A DNA stretch of 64,000 nucleotides from assembly GCF_902497555.1 (NCBI RefSeq), contig NZ_CABVGP010000001.1, forward strand, positions 2,274,501 to 2,338,500, in the 5' to 3' direction. The translations under genes and the position numbers were made by a program. Position 1 is the first letter of the stretch; every line of letters starts with the position of its first letter. This DNA comes from Amycolatopsis camponoti. GTDB lineage: Bacteria; Actinomycetota; Actinomycetes; Mycobacteriales; Pseudonocardiaceae. The notes beneath the pieces were generated by a model. That model did not search any database, had not been told where the DNA came from, and saw nothing but the letters and a program-made list of their open reading frames with translations. This document shows positions 1 to 6,773 of the stretch, one piece after another.

Positions 1-210
1 GTGGCCGCGCTCACCCCGATCTTCGCCCCCAACGGCGGCAAGAACAACGAAGCCCTCGTCCAGGAGCTGGCCGTCCTCGGTCGCGCGCTGACGGACGGCC
101 TTTCCGTGGCCAACAGCTTCGACGGCATGAGCTACCGCTCGCAGGTCGCCCCGTTCGTCGCCCTGATCCGCGGCCTGGCGGACCAGCGGGCGGCGAAGCG
201 CAAGCGCTGA
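1..210 (+). CDS. C-terminal fragment of an unrecognised protein
   Basis: The frame is open from base 1 and ends at a TGA at 208-210, giving the last 69 or so residues of a protein whose start lies outside the window. The GTG at base 1 may be an internal Val. The visible part is helical with a basic end (AAKRKR). I do not recognise the family. Its position just upstream of a catabolic operon makes an enzyme or regulator of that pathway plausible, but nothing in the fragment shows it. Confidence 0.5.
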   Translation: MAALTPIFAPNGGKNNEALVQELAVLGRALTDGLSVANSFDGMSYRSQVAPFVALIRGLADQRAAKRKR

Positions 211-228
211 CCGCGAGGCTGATCGACC

Positions 229-272
229 TTGAAAACGCCGCCCTCCGTTGTATAGTGAGCGCTACATACAAC
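229..272 (+). promoter_or_regulatory. Promoter with overlapping inverted-repeat operator for the catabolic operon
   Basis: TTGAAA (229-234), a 16-bp spacer and TATAGT (251-256) make a good sigma-70-type promoter, with a start expected near 263. An inverted repeat at 247-272 has perfect 7-bp arms GTTGTAT and ATACAAC around 12 bp that include AGCGCT, and it covers the -10. The first 24 bp (247-270) recur exactly at 2908-2931, upstream of the MFS gene. Overlap with the -10 fits a repressor site. The cognate regulator is not obvious and may lie upstream of the window. Confidence 0.7.
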
Positions 273-287
273 GAATGAGGCGGCACA

Positions 288-1103
288 GTGACGAGCACTT
301 TGGATGTCGGTGACGCGCGGCTGGCCTACACCGAGGCCGGTTCGGGCCGCCCGGTCGTGTGGCTGCACGGATCGGGGCCGGGCGCCACCGGGATGAGCAA
401 CTTCGGCGGCAACCTGCCCGCCTTCGCCGACCACCGGAACATCGTGGTCGACCTGCCGGGCTGGGGCGAGTCGCCGCGGCCCGAGACGGACGAGCCGCTG
501 ATCTTCCACGCTGCCGACCGGGTGTGCCGGGCGATGACGGCGCTCGGGATCGAGCGAGCCCACCTGGTGGGCAACTCCTACGGCGGTGCCGTGGCCATGC
601 GGATCGCGATGCGCTACCCCGACCGCGTGGACCGGCTCGTGCTCATGGCGCCGGGTGGGGTCCTCCCGGCGGACGCGCCGCCGTGGCCCGTCGGCCTCGA
701 ACGCCTCTTCGGTTATATGGCCGCGGAAAAGCCGTCACGTGACGCGATGGCGGAGTTCGTGCGCCTGATGGTGTACGACGAGTCGCTGGCGACCGAGGCG
801 CTCATCGACGAGCGGTACGAGTCGAGCCTCCGAGCTCATCCCGAGCTGCCGATTCCCCCGAACTTCGGTGACCTGACGCCCGATCTGGGGCGCATCGCCG
901 CTCCCACGCTGCTCGTGTGGGGCCGGGAGGACCAGACCGTCCCGCTGACCTGGGCGCCCAGGATCCTCGACGGCATCCCGAACGCGGAGCTGCGGGTGCT
1001 GCCGCACTGCCGGCACTGGGTCCAGTACGAGCGCGCCCCCGAGTTCAACCACATCGTCCGCGAGTTCCTGCAGGGCGGCGCGGCCGCCGCGGCGGAAGGG
1101 TGA
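288..1103 (+). CDS. Meta-cleavage-product hydrolase (BphD/MhpC/HsaD-like alpha/beta hydrolase)
   Basis: A 271-aa alpha/beta hydrolase. In this family the enzyme splits the C-C bond of a ring-fission product made by an extradiol dioxygenase, giving a dienoate and a carboxylic acid. The N-terminal strands and oxyanion loop (HGSGPGATGMSNF) are typical. The triad is visible as Ser97 in GNSYGG, Asp215 in WGREDQ and His243 in RHWVQYE. GAGG lies about 7 nt before the GTG start. The downstream dioxygenase starts 5 bp after the stop, so the two are probably translated together and act in sequence. The exact substrate (phenylpropionoid, biphenyl or steroid-derived) cannot be read from the sequence. Confidence 0.88.
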   Translation: MTSTLDVGDARLAYTEAGSGRPVVWLHGSGPGATGMSNFGGNLPAFADHRNIVVDLPGWGESPRPETDEPLIFHAADRVCRAMTALGIERAHLVGNSYGGAVAMRIAMRYPDRVDRLVLMAPGGVLPADAPPWPVGLERLFGYMAAEKPSRDAMAEFVRLMVYDESLATEALIDERYESSLRAHPELPIPPNFGDLTPDLGRIAAPTLLVWGREDQTVPLTWAPRILDGIPNAELRVLPHCRHWVQYERAPEFNHIVREFLQGGAAAAAEG

Positions 1104-1108
1104 CACGC

Positions 1109-1966
1109 GTGGGAATCAGGAAGCTGGGTTACGTCGGTCTCGACGTCACCGACCTCGACGCGTGGACCGACCTGCTCGGGCGCACGTTGGGCGTCGGGGT
1201 CACCCACGCCAAGTCCGGCACGGACGAGATCGCCCTCGCCGAGCTCGACGAGTTCAAGTACCGCCTCGCCCTTCGTCCGTCCACTGAGGACCGTCCGCGC
1301 GAGCTGGGCTGGATCGTCGACTCACCGCGCGAGCTGGACCGGCTGACCCAGCGGCTCACCGACGCCGGGTTCGCCGTCGCGGACGGCTCCGTGGAGGAGA
1401 AGGGCTTGCGCGGTGCCACGCAGCTGCGCTGGTTCACCGACCCGGTCGGCTACCGCGTGGAGCTGGCGGTCGGGGAAGCCAAGGTGCGCCTGGGGGTCGA
1501 CCGGCCGGCCGGCGTGACCGGCCTGGGCCACCTCGTGCTCGCCAGTCCCCGGCTCGCCGAATTGCGGGAGCTGTACGAGTCCGTGCTCGAGTTCAAGCTG
1601 ACCGACTACCGTGCGCCGGGTCTGTTCTTCTTCCGCTGCAACCGGACGCACCACAGCATCGCGCTCGCGAACGCGGAAACCGCGTCGATCCACCACCTGG
1701 AGCTGGAACACGGCTCGATCGACGACGTCGGGCGGGCCTACGACCGGGCCCAGGCCCACGAGGTGCCGATCTCGATCAGCCTCGGCCGGCACATGAACGA
1801 CAAGGCGATCTCCTTCTACGTCCGCAACCCCAGCGGGTTCCACCTGGAGATCGGCTGCGGCGGCATCGAAGTCGGCGACGACTGGGTCCCGCACGACTTC
1901 GGGCGCTCGGACGAGTGGGGACACCACCACGCGGACGCGAACCCGTTCGCCGCGCCGAAGTCGTGA
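1109..1966 (+). CDS. Type I extradiol ring-cleavage dioxygenase (BphC/HsaC-like, VOC fold)
   Basis: A 285-aa two-domain VOC protein, the usual length for 2,3-dihydroxybiphenyl-type dioxygenases, which open catechols next to the diol using Fe(II). The metal triad is in the C-terminal half: His141 (GLGHLV), His196 (IHHLELE) and Glu247 (FHLEIG). GTG at 1109 is chosen because GGAAGGG lies 8 nt upstream. A GTG at 1100, overlapping the previous stop, is also in frame but has no usable ribosome site. The gene sits directly behind the hydrolase that would use its product, and its own stop overlaps the GTG of a decayed SDR. Confidence 0.9.
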   Translation: MGIRKLGYVGLDVTDLDAWTDLLGRTLGVGVTHAKSGTDEIALAELDEFKYRLALRPSTEDRPRELGWIVDSPRELDRLTQRLTDAGFAVADGSVEEKGLRGATQLRWFTDPVGYRVELAVGEAKVRLGVDRPAGVTGLGHLVLASPRLAELRELYESVLEFKLTDYRAPGLFFFRCNRTHHSIALANAETASIHHLELEHGSIDDVGRAYDRAQAHEVPISISLGRHMNDKAISFYVRNPSGFHLEIGCGGIEVGDDWVPHDFGRSDEWGHHHADANPFAAPKS

Positions 1967-2082
1967 GCCTCTCGGGTCGCCGCGCCCTCGTCGCCGGCGC
2001 GGTGGCGTACCTGTGCTCGCCCGAAGCCGCTTCGGTCAGCGGGACCGAACTGGTCCTGGACGGAGGCTGGAGCGCCTCCTGA
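1963..2082 (+). pseudogene. Internally deleted short-chain dehydrogenase remnant
   Basis: A 39-codon frame starts at a GTG overlapping the dioxygenase stop (GTGA). Its first dozen residues (SLSGRRALVAG) look like the first strand of an SDR. The next 27 (AVAYLCSPEAASVSGTELV then LDGGW) match the standard SDR C-terminus. The whole middle, including the rest of TGxxxGIG, NAG and YxxxK, is missing without loss of frame. The simplest reading is one in-frame deletion of about 200 codons from a full SDR, perhaps a dihydrodiol dehydrogenase given the setting. It cannot be an active enzyme. Confidence 0.75.
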
Positions 2083-2096
2083 TCAAGCAGGGGAGT

Positions 2097-2118
2097 ACCG
2101 AACGTTCTCTCTGCTACA
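2097..2118 (+). promoter_or_regulatory. TetR box and -10 element in front of the tetR gene
   Basis: ACCGAACGTTCT (2097-2108) is the reverse complement of the box AGAACGTTCGGT found at 2736 and 11261. It lies just upstream of a TACACT -10 (2113-2118), 8 bp before the ATG of the TetR gene. Autoregulation by that TetR is the natural inference. Confidence 0.6.
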
Positions 2119-2126
2119 CTCGAAAG

Positions 2127-2720
2127 ATGGTGCAGAACGCTCGAGGTCAGGTCTCCGAAGCGCGGTCGCGGCTGCTCGCGACGGCCACGCGGATCTTCTA
2201 CGCCGAGGGCCTGCACTCCGTGGGGATCGACCGGATCGTCGCTGAGGCGAAGGTCACCCGCGCCACCCTGTACCGGCACTTCCCCAGCAAGGACGACCTC
2301 GTCGTCGCGTACCTCCAAGGTGTCCACGAGATGGAGCGCGAAGGGGTCGACAAGGTCGTCGCCGGTGGCTTGCCGGCGGCCGACGGCTTGCGGGCGATCG
2401 CCCGGTCGATCGCCGACGGTATCGGGTCGGCGCACTTCCGGGGCTGCGCTTTCCTCAACGCCGTGGCGGAATACCCGGATCCCGCCCACCCGGTGCACCA
2501 GGCCGTCCTCGCTCATCGCGAGTGGTTCCGCCGGACGGTCACGGACCTGCTCGCGCAGGTGGGGGAGACCGCGCCGGAGCTCGCGGGGCGTCACTTCGTG
2601 ATGCTGCGCGACGGCGCGATGACGGCGGGCTGCCTGTCGGATCCCGCCGAGGTCTGCGACACGTTCCTCCAGGGTGTCGACGGGCTCCTGCGGCACCGTC
2701 TCGAGGCCGCGGGGAAGTGA
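2127..2720 (+). CDS. TetR-family transcriptional regulator, probable local regulator of the catabolic island
   Basis: A 197-aa protein with an N-terminal TetR helix-turn-helix (residues about 12-58, motif ATLYRHFPSKDDLV) and a helical ligand domain. ATG 2127 is preferred to upstream in-frame starts because it follows the -10 closely and gives the usual TetR N-terminus. The same 12-bp box occurs before this gene, before the MFS transporter (2736) and twice before the 11309 operon. It probably represses itself and both targets until a pathway intermediate or related stress compound binds. The ligand is unknown. Confidence 0.85.
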   Translation: MVQNARGQVSEARSRLLATATRIFYAEGLHSVGIDRIVAEAKVTRATLYRHFPSKDDLVVAYLQGVHEMEREGVDKVVAGGLPAADGLRAIARSIADGIGSAHFRGCAFLNAVAEYPDPAHPVHQAVLAHREWFRRTVTDLLAQVGETAPELAGRHFVMLRDGAMTAGCLSDPAEVCDTFLQGVDGLLRHRLEAAGK

Positions 2721-2735
2721 CCCCGCTCCGGGGGG

Positions 2736-2803
2736 AGAACGTTCGGTCTTGACGATCGCCCGGGTCGTCGCTACGGTGACTTGTGTACTGATCGCTCCAT
2801 ACA
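2736..2803 (+). promoter_or_regulatory. Upstream promoter of the transporter operon with a TetR box and a degenerate inverted repeat
   Basis: AGAACGTTCGGT (2736-2747) abuts a strong promoter: TTGACG (2749-2754), 17 bp, TACGGT (2772-2777). Just past the expected start, TGTACT-N9-ATACA (2784-2803) resembles the 247-270 and 2908-2931 elements, with 12 of 14 bases shared in the right half but a spacer 2 bp shorter. This promoter would read through to the MFS gene, so that gene seems to have two promoters under two regulators. Confidence 0.55.
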
Positions 2804-2888
2804 GCGAGTGATTCCGGGTTCCGCGTCGGCGGGCCGAACCGCCTGACGCCGTACTCCACTGTGGACTGACGCTCAGCGTCGCGAGCGC

Positions 2889-2931
2889 TGGTCAACCCGT
2901 CTCGGAAGTTGTATAGTGAGCGCTACATACA
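2889..2931 (+). promoter_or_regulatory. Proximal promoter/operator of the transporter operon
   Basis: A -10 TATAGT (2912-2917), with only a weak -35 TGGTCA 17 bp upstream, is embedded in an exact copy of the 24-bp element at 247-270. Here the outer pair of the inverted repeat is broken (ACAGAG instead of ACAAC), so the left arm is intact and the right arm shorter. The same unidentified regulator should act at both places. Confidence 0.65.
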
Positions 2932-2981
2932 GAGCTTCCCCGGGGGGACGTAACCGGCCGCCGCAACGAAGCGAGGTTTCC

Positions 2982-4331
2982 TTGAACGTCCTTGACCAGG
3001 TGAAGAATTCACCGATGAGCCGCGCCCAGGTGAGAGCGGTCGCGCTCTGCCTCGTGATCAACCTGATCGACGGCTTCGACCTGCTGGTCACTTCCTACGT
3101 CGGGCCGTCGATCACCCGGCAGTGGGGCCTGTCCCCGTCCGCGGTGGGCGTGCTGCTCAGCGGCGGGCTGGCCGGCATGGCCATCGGCGGGCTCTTCCTC
3201 GCTCCGCTGGCCGACCGCGTCGGACGCCGCCGGCTCACCCTCGCCTGTCTCGCCCTGGCGTCGCTGGGCATGCTCGCCGCCGCCGCGGCGCAGGACTTCG
3301 GGCAGCTGCTCGCGTGCCGGGTGGTGACGGGGGCGGCCGTGGGGGCGATGGCGGCCAGCCTGCCGGTGCTCACGTCCGAATACGCGAACCACCGCCGCCG
3401 GGGGCTCGTGGTCGCGTTGATCACCACCGGCTACGGCCTGGGTTCGGTCATCGCCGGAATCGCGTCGAGCGTGCTGCTGGGCTCGTTCGGCTGGCGGTCG
3501 GTCTTCGTGTTCGGCGCCGTCCTGACGGCTCCGCTCTTCGCGGTGGCGCTGCGGTTCCTGCCCGAGTCGATGGACTTCCTCGTCGCCCGCCGACCCCGCG
3601 GGGCCCTGGACAAGCTCAACCGGATCCTCGTCTCGATGGGCCGCACGCCGGTCGAGGAGCTGCCCGCGGCGCCGTCCGCCGCGACGACGCGCAAGGTGGT
3701 CCTCGACTCGCTGTTCCGCGGGAGCAACGCGGTGCGGACCGTGCTGGTCTGGGTGGCTTTCGTCTCGGCGCAGCTGATGTTCTACTTCGCCAGTTCGTGG
3801 ACGCCCAGCCTGCTGCTGAAGGCGGGGATGTCGAGCCGGCAGGGCATCAGCGGCGGCGTCCTCCTCAGCCTCGGCGGAGTGACGGGCGCGGTGCTGCTGG
3901 GGTTGCTGGTGTCCCGGATCGGCCCGCGGCGGCTGACGGCGGCCTACTTCGGCATCGGCGCCCTCGCGCTCATCCTGTTCTCCTTCTCGCTCGGCACACT
4001 GGCGATCGCGCTCGTCGTGGCGGTGCTCGTCGGGTTGTTCCTCAACGGGACGGTGACTGGGATCAACGTCATCATCCCGAGCCTGTACCCGGCCGAAGCC
4101 CGCGCGACCGCCCTCGGCATGGCGGTCGCGGTGAGCAGGCTCGGTGCCGTCCTGGCGCCCCTGCTCGCCGGGTTCCTGCTGCAGGCCGGCTGGGCGCCGG
4201 CTTCGATGTTCCGCTTCTTCGCGATCCCCGGCGTCATCGGCGCGGTCGCGACGCTCCTGCTCGCCCGGTTCGGACGCTCCGCCCGGACCACCGCGGACCG
4301 GCCGGCCGAAAGCGCGGTGGCGGACGCGTGA
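2982..4331 (+). CDS. MFS transporter, aromatic acid:proton symporter (AAHS) type
   Basis: A 449-aa protein with 12 predicted membrane helices. The opening (NSPMSRAQVRAVALC, then INLIDGFDLL) and the loop 2-3 motif DRVGRRRLT are typical of the AAHS group (PcaK, MhpT), which imports aromatic acids with protons. TTG 2982 is chosen because GCGAGG lies 5 nt upstream and the result aligns with family N-termini. An in-frame GTG at 2916 lies inside the operator and is rejected. It is likely cotranscribed with the downstream hydrolase and hydroxylase, so it probably brings in their substrate. Confidence 0.88.
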   Translation: MNVLDQVKNSPMSRAQVRAVALCLVINLIDGFDLLVTSYVGPSITRQWGLSPSAVGVLLSGGLAGMAIGGLFLAPLADRVGRRRLTLACLALASLGMLAAAAAQDFGQLLACRVVTGAAVGAMAASLPVLTSEYANHRRRGLVVALITTGYGLGSVIAGIASSVLLGSFGWRSVFVFGAVLTAPLFAVALRFLPESMDFLVARRPRGALDKLNRILVSMGRTPVEELPAAPSAATTRKVVLDSLFRGSNAVRTVLVWVAFVSAQLMFYFASSWTPSLLLKAGMSSRQGISGGVLLSLGGVTGAVLLGLLVSRIGPRRLTAAYFGIGALALILFSFSLGTLAIALVVAVLVGLFLNGTVTGINVIIPSLYPAEARATALGMAVAVSRLGAVLAPLLAGFLLQAGWAPASMFRFFAIPGVIGAVATLLLARFGRSARTTADRPAESAVADA

Positions 4332-4396
4332 ACGAGTTCGAACCGGACCACAACGCCGCTGTACCTGCGGGGAAGCCCTCGTGGCGGCTGCCGTGA
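4328..4396 (+). other. 22-codon open frame overlapping the MFS stop, possible leader or gene remnant
   Basis: A GTG overlapping the MFS stop (GTGA) opens a frame of 22 codons ending at a TGA at 4394-4396, before the ribosome site of the next hydrolase. It has no recognisable family. It could be translated by coupling and serve as a leader, or be the leftover of a lost gene in the 103-bp gap. Nothing proves that it is made. Confidence 0.2.
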
Positions 4397-4434
4397 GCCG
4401 CGAACCGACGTACCATCCACAAAGGAGGACGGAC

Positions 4435-5178
4435 GTGCCTGCCCTGGTCTTGCTCCACGGCGGCGGGCCCGGCGTGGACGCCGCGAGCAACTGGGCGAGC
4501 GTGCGGGCCGGGTTCGACGGCGCGTTCGACTGCCTCGCTCCCGATCTGCTCGGGTTCGGCACGCAGATCGCCGGGACGGCCGGGCTTCGCGGGCCGCACG
4601 CCTGGGCGATCGCCCGGGCCCGGCAGGTGCTGGACCTGCTCGACCGCCACGGCCTGGACCGCGTGCACCTGGTCGGCAACTCGGCGGCCGGCGGCGCCGC
4701 CGCGCTGGCCCTGCTGGCCGTGGCGCCGCACCGCGTCGAGCGCGCGGTGGTCATGGGCGGAGCCGGGACCGGGCCGCTGCCGCCGGCGGTTCCCTTCTAC
4801 GACAACCCGACCAAGGAATCCATGCGGGCCACCCTCGGCCGGCTGGTCGCCGACGAGAGCGTCCACGAAGGACTCCTGGACGAACTCACCGATCTCCGGC
4901 TGAGGCAAGCTCTTCGTCCCGCCGCGGAGGGAGCGTTCCGCGCCATGTTCGCCGACGCCGCGGGCGGCCCGCCGCCCGTCGACCCGGCCAAGCTCACCAC
5001 CCCCGTGCTCGCCCTGCACGGGGAGCGCGACCGGGTCCAGCCGGTCGAGGTCTCCGAACGCCTCGCCGACGCCCTGCCCCACGGTCGCCTGCACGTGGTC
5101 GCGGGCGCCGGGCACTGGATCCACGTCGACCGCCCGGACGAGTTCACCAAGCTGGTAGGGGAGTTCCTGAGCGCATGA
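4435..5178 (+). CDS. Second meta-cleavage-product-type alpha/beta hydrolase, short N-terminus
   Basis: A 247-aa hydrolase with Ser83 (GNSAAGG), Asp199 (GERDRVQ) and His227 (GHWIHVDRP), the same fold and motif spacing as the gene at 288. The start is fixed by AAAGGAGG ending 6-7 nt before GTG 4435, the best ribosome site in the island. The protein therefore begins right at strand 3 (VPALVLLHGGGPG) and lacks the roughly 25-30 residues of strands 1-2 that relatives have. In-frame GTGs at 4381 and 4393 would add 14-18 residues but have no good site. Its stop overlaps the next gene by ATGA. Confidence 0.82.
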   Translation: MPALVLLHGGGPGVDAASNWASVRAGFDGAFDCLAPDLLGFGTQIAGTAGLRGPHAWAIARARQVLDLLDRHGLDRVHLVGNSAAGGAAALALLAVAPHRVERAVVMGGAGTGPLPPAVPFYDNPTKESMRATLGRLVADESVHEGLLDELTDLRLRQALRPAAEGAFRAMFADAAGGPPPVDPAKLTTPVLALHGERDRVQPVEVSERLADALPHGRLHVVAGAGHWIHVDRPDEFTKLVGEFLSA

Positions 5179-6764
5179 ACGAAATCCTGATCGTCGGCGC
5201 CGGGCCGGCCGGCTTGACCCTCGCCATCGACCTCGCGCGGCGCGGTGTGCCCTGCCACGTCGTCGAGGCCACCGACGAGCGGCCCGTCAACCCCCGGTGC
5301 AACACGACTTCCGCGCGGTCGATGGAGATCTTCCGGCGGCTCGGGCTGGCGGACGAGATCCGCCGGGCCGGGCTGCCGGAGGACTACCCGACGTCGATCC
5401 AGTACCGCACGACGTTGGACGGCGAGGGGATCTTCCGCATCGACTTGCCGACCGCGCACGACGTCTTGGCGGGTAAAGGCAGGGACGGCTGGCCGACGCC
5501 GGAGCCGCAGCACCGGATCTCGCAGCTGTACCTCGAACCCATCCTGGAAAAGCACGCGCGCAAGCTGCCCGGGCTGACCTTCGAGCGCGGCACGCGGCTG
5601 GTCGAGCTGCGGCAGCACGACGACCACGTCGAGGCCGTCGTCGAGACCGGCGGGGAGCAGCGCACCCTGCGGTGCGCGTACGTCGTCGGCTGCGACGGCG
5701 CCCACAGCACCGTCCGGCGGCAGCTGGGCATCCGGTACGAAGGCGTCGACGCGATCCAGCAGTTCGTTTCGACCTTCGTCCGGTCACCCGAGCTGGGCCG
5801 GCTGGCCGCGAAAGACCGGGCCTGGACGTACTGGACCTACGGCCGCCGGATCGCGTCGCTGATCGCCATCGACGGCGACGAGCTGTGGCTCAACCACGTC
5901 GCCTTCGCGCCCGGCCACGACACCGGGGGCGAGGACCCCGAGCAGCTGCTGCGGGAGTCGGTGGGCAGGCCCGTCGAGCACGAGGTGCTCGGCGTGGTGC
6001 GCTGGACCGGGCGACGGCTGGTCGCCCGGCGGTACCGCGAGGGCCGGGTGTTCCTGGCCGGGGACGCCGCCCACGTCTGGATCCCCGTCGGCGGGTTCGG
6101 CATGAACGCCGGCATCCAGGACGCCGCGGCGCTGGCGTGGATGCTGGCGGCGGTCCACCACGGCTGGGCACCGCCGGAGCTGCTGGACGCGTACGAACCG
6201 GAGCGCAGGCCGGTCGGTGAGCAGTTCGCGACCGCGGTGGGAGCCCAGGCCCGGACGTCGTTCGCGGACGTCTCGCCGGACATCCACCTGACGGGCCCCG
6301 AAGGCGAGCGGGCGCGCGCGGCGTTCGCCGAGCGGCTCGCGGTCACCGAGCCGCGCCGGTATTCCCCCGACGGCTTCAGCTTCGGCTACCACTACGCGGG
6401 CTCGCCGCTGGTGGTCGGTGGGGAAGACCAGGCCGAGATCACCATGGGGGACTACCAGGATCGGGCGCGGCCCGGGTTCCGGCTGCCGCACGCCTGGCTC
6501 GACGACGGCCGGTCGGTGCTCGACCTCCTCGGCCCCGGCTTCACCCTGCTGCGCACGGACCCGGGAACCGGGACGACGTCCTGGACGCTGGCGGCCCGGG
6601 AACTCGGGATTCCGCTCGCCGTCGTGGACCTGCCCGGCCGCTACCCCGCCGCGCTGCTGCTCGTGCGCCCGGACCAGCACGTCGCCTGGATGGGCGCGGC
6701 GGACGAGGACCCCACGGCACTCCTGCACACAGTCACCGGGCGCGTCACCGCCCGCCAGCGGTAA
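5175..6764 (+). CDS. FAD-dependent aromatic-ring monooxygenase (MhpA/PheA/TfdB-like)
   Basis: A 529-aa class A flavoprotein hydroxylase. It would add a hydroxyl ortho to a phenolic OH using NAD(P)H and O2, making the catechol that the extradiol dioxygenase opens. Visible parts are the Rossmann motif GAGPAGLTLAIDLARRG (residues 6-22), the DG motif GCDGAHSTVRRQ, the GD motif GRVFLAGDAAH with Asp297, and a C-terminal thioredoxin-like domain from about residue 400 (RPDQHVAWMG near the end), usual for the phenol-hydroxylase branch. It overlaps the preceding hydrolase by 4 bp and is followed 9 bp later by hyuA, so these genes form one transcription unit. Confidence 0.87.
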   Translation: MNEILIVGAGPAGLTLAIDLARRGVPCHVVEATDERPVNPRCNTTSARSMEIFRRLGLADEIRRAGLPEDYPTSIQYRTTLDGEGIFRIDLPTAHDVLAGKGRDGWPTPEPQHRISQLYLEPILEKHARKLPGLTFERGTRLVELRQHDDHVEAVVETGGEQRTLRCAYVVGCDGAHSTVRRQLGIRYEGVDAIQQFVSTFVRSPELGRLAAKDRAWTYWTYGRRIASLIAIDGDELWLNHVAFAPGHDTGGEDPEQLLRESVGRPVEHEVLGVVRWTGRRLVARRYREGRVFLAGDAAHVWIPVGGFGMNAGIQDAAALAWMLAAVHHGWAPPELLDAYEPERRPVGEQFATAVGAQARTSFADVSPDIHLTGPEGERARAAFAERLAVTEPRRYSPDGFSFGYHYAGSPLVVGGEDQAEITMGDYQDRARPGFRLPHAWLDDGRSVLDLLGPGFTLLRTDPGTGTTSWTLAARELGIPLAVVDLPGRYPAALLLVRPDQHVAWMGAADEDPTALLHTVTGRVTARQR

Positions 6765-6773
6765 GGAACGGAC

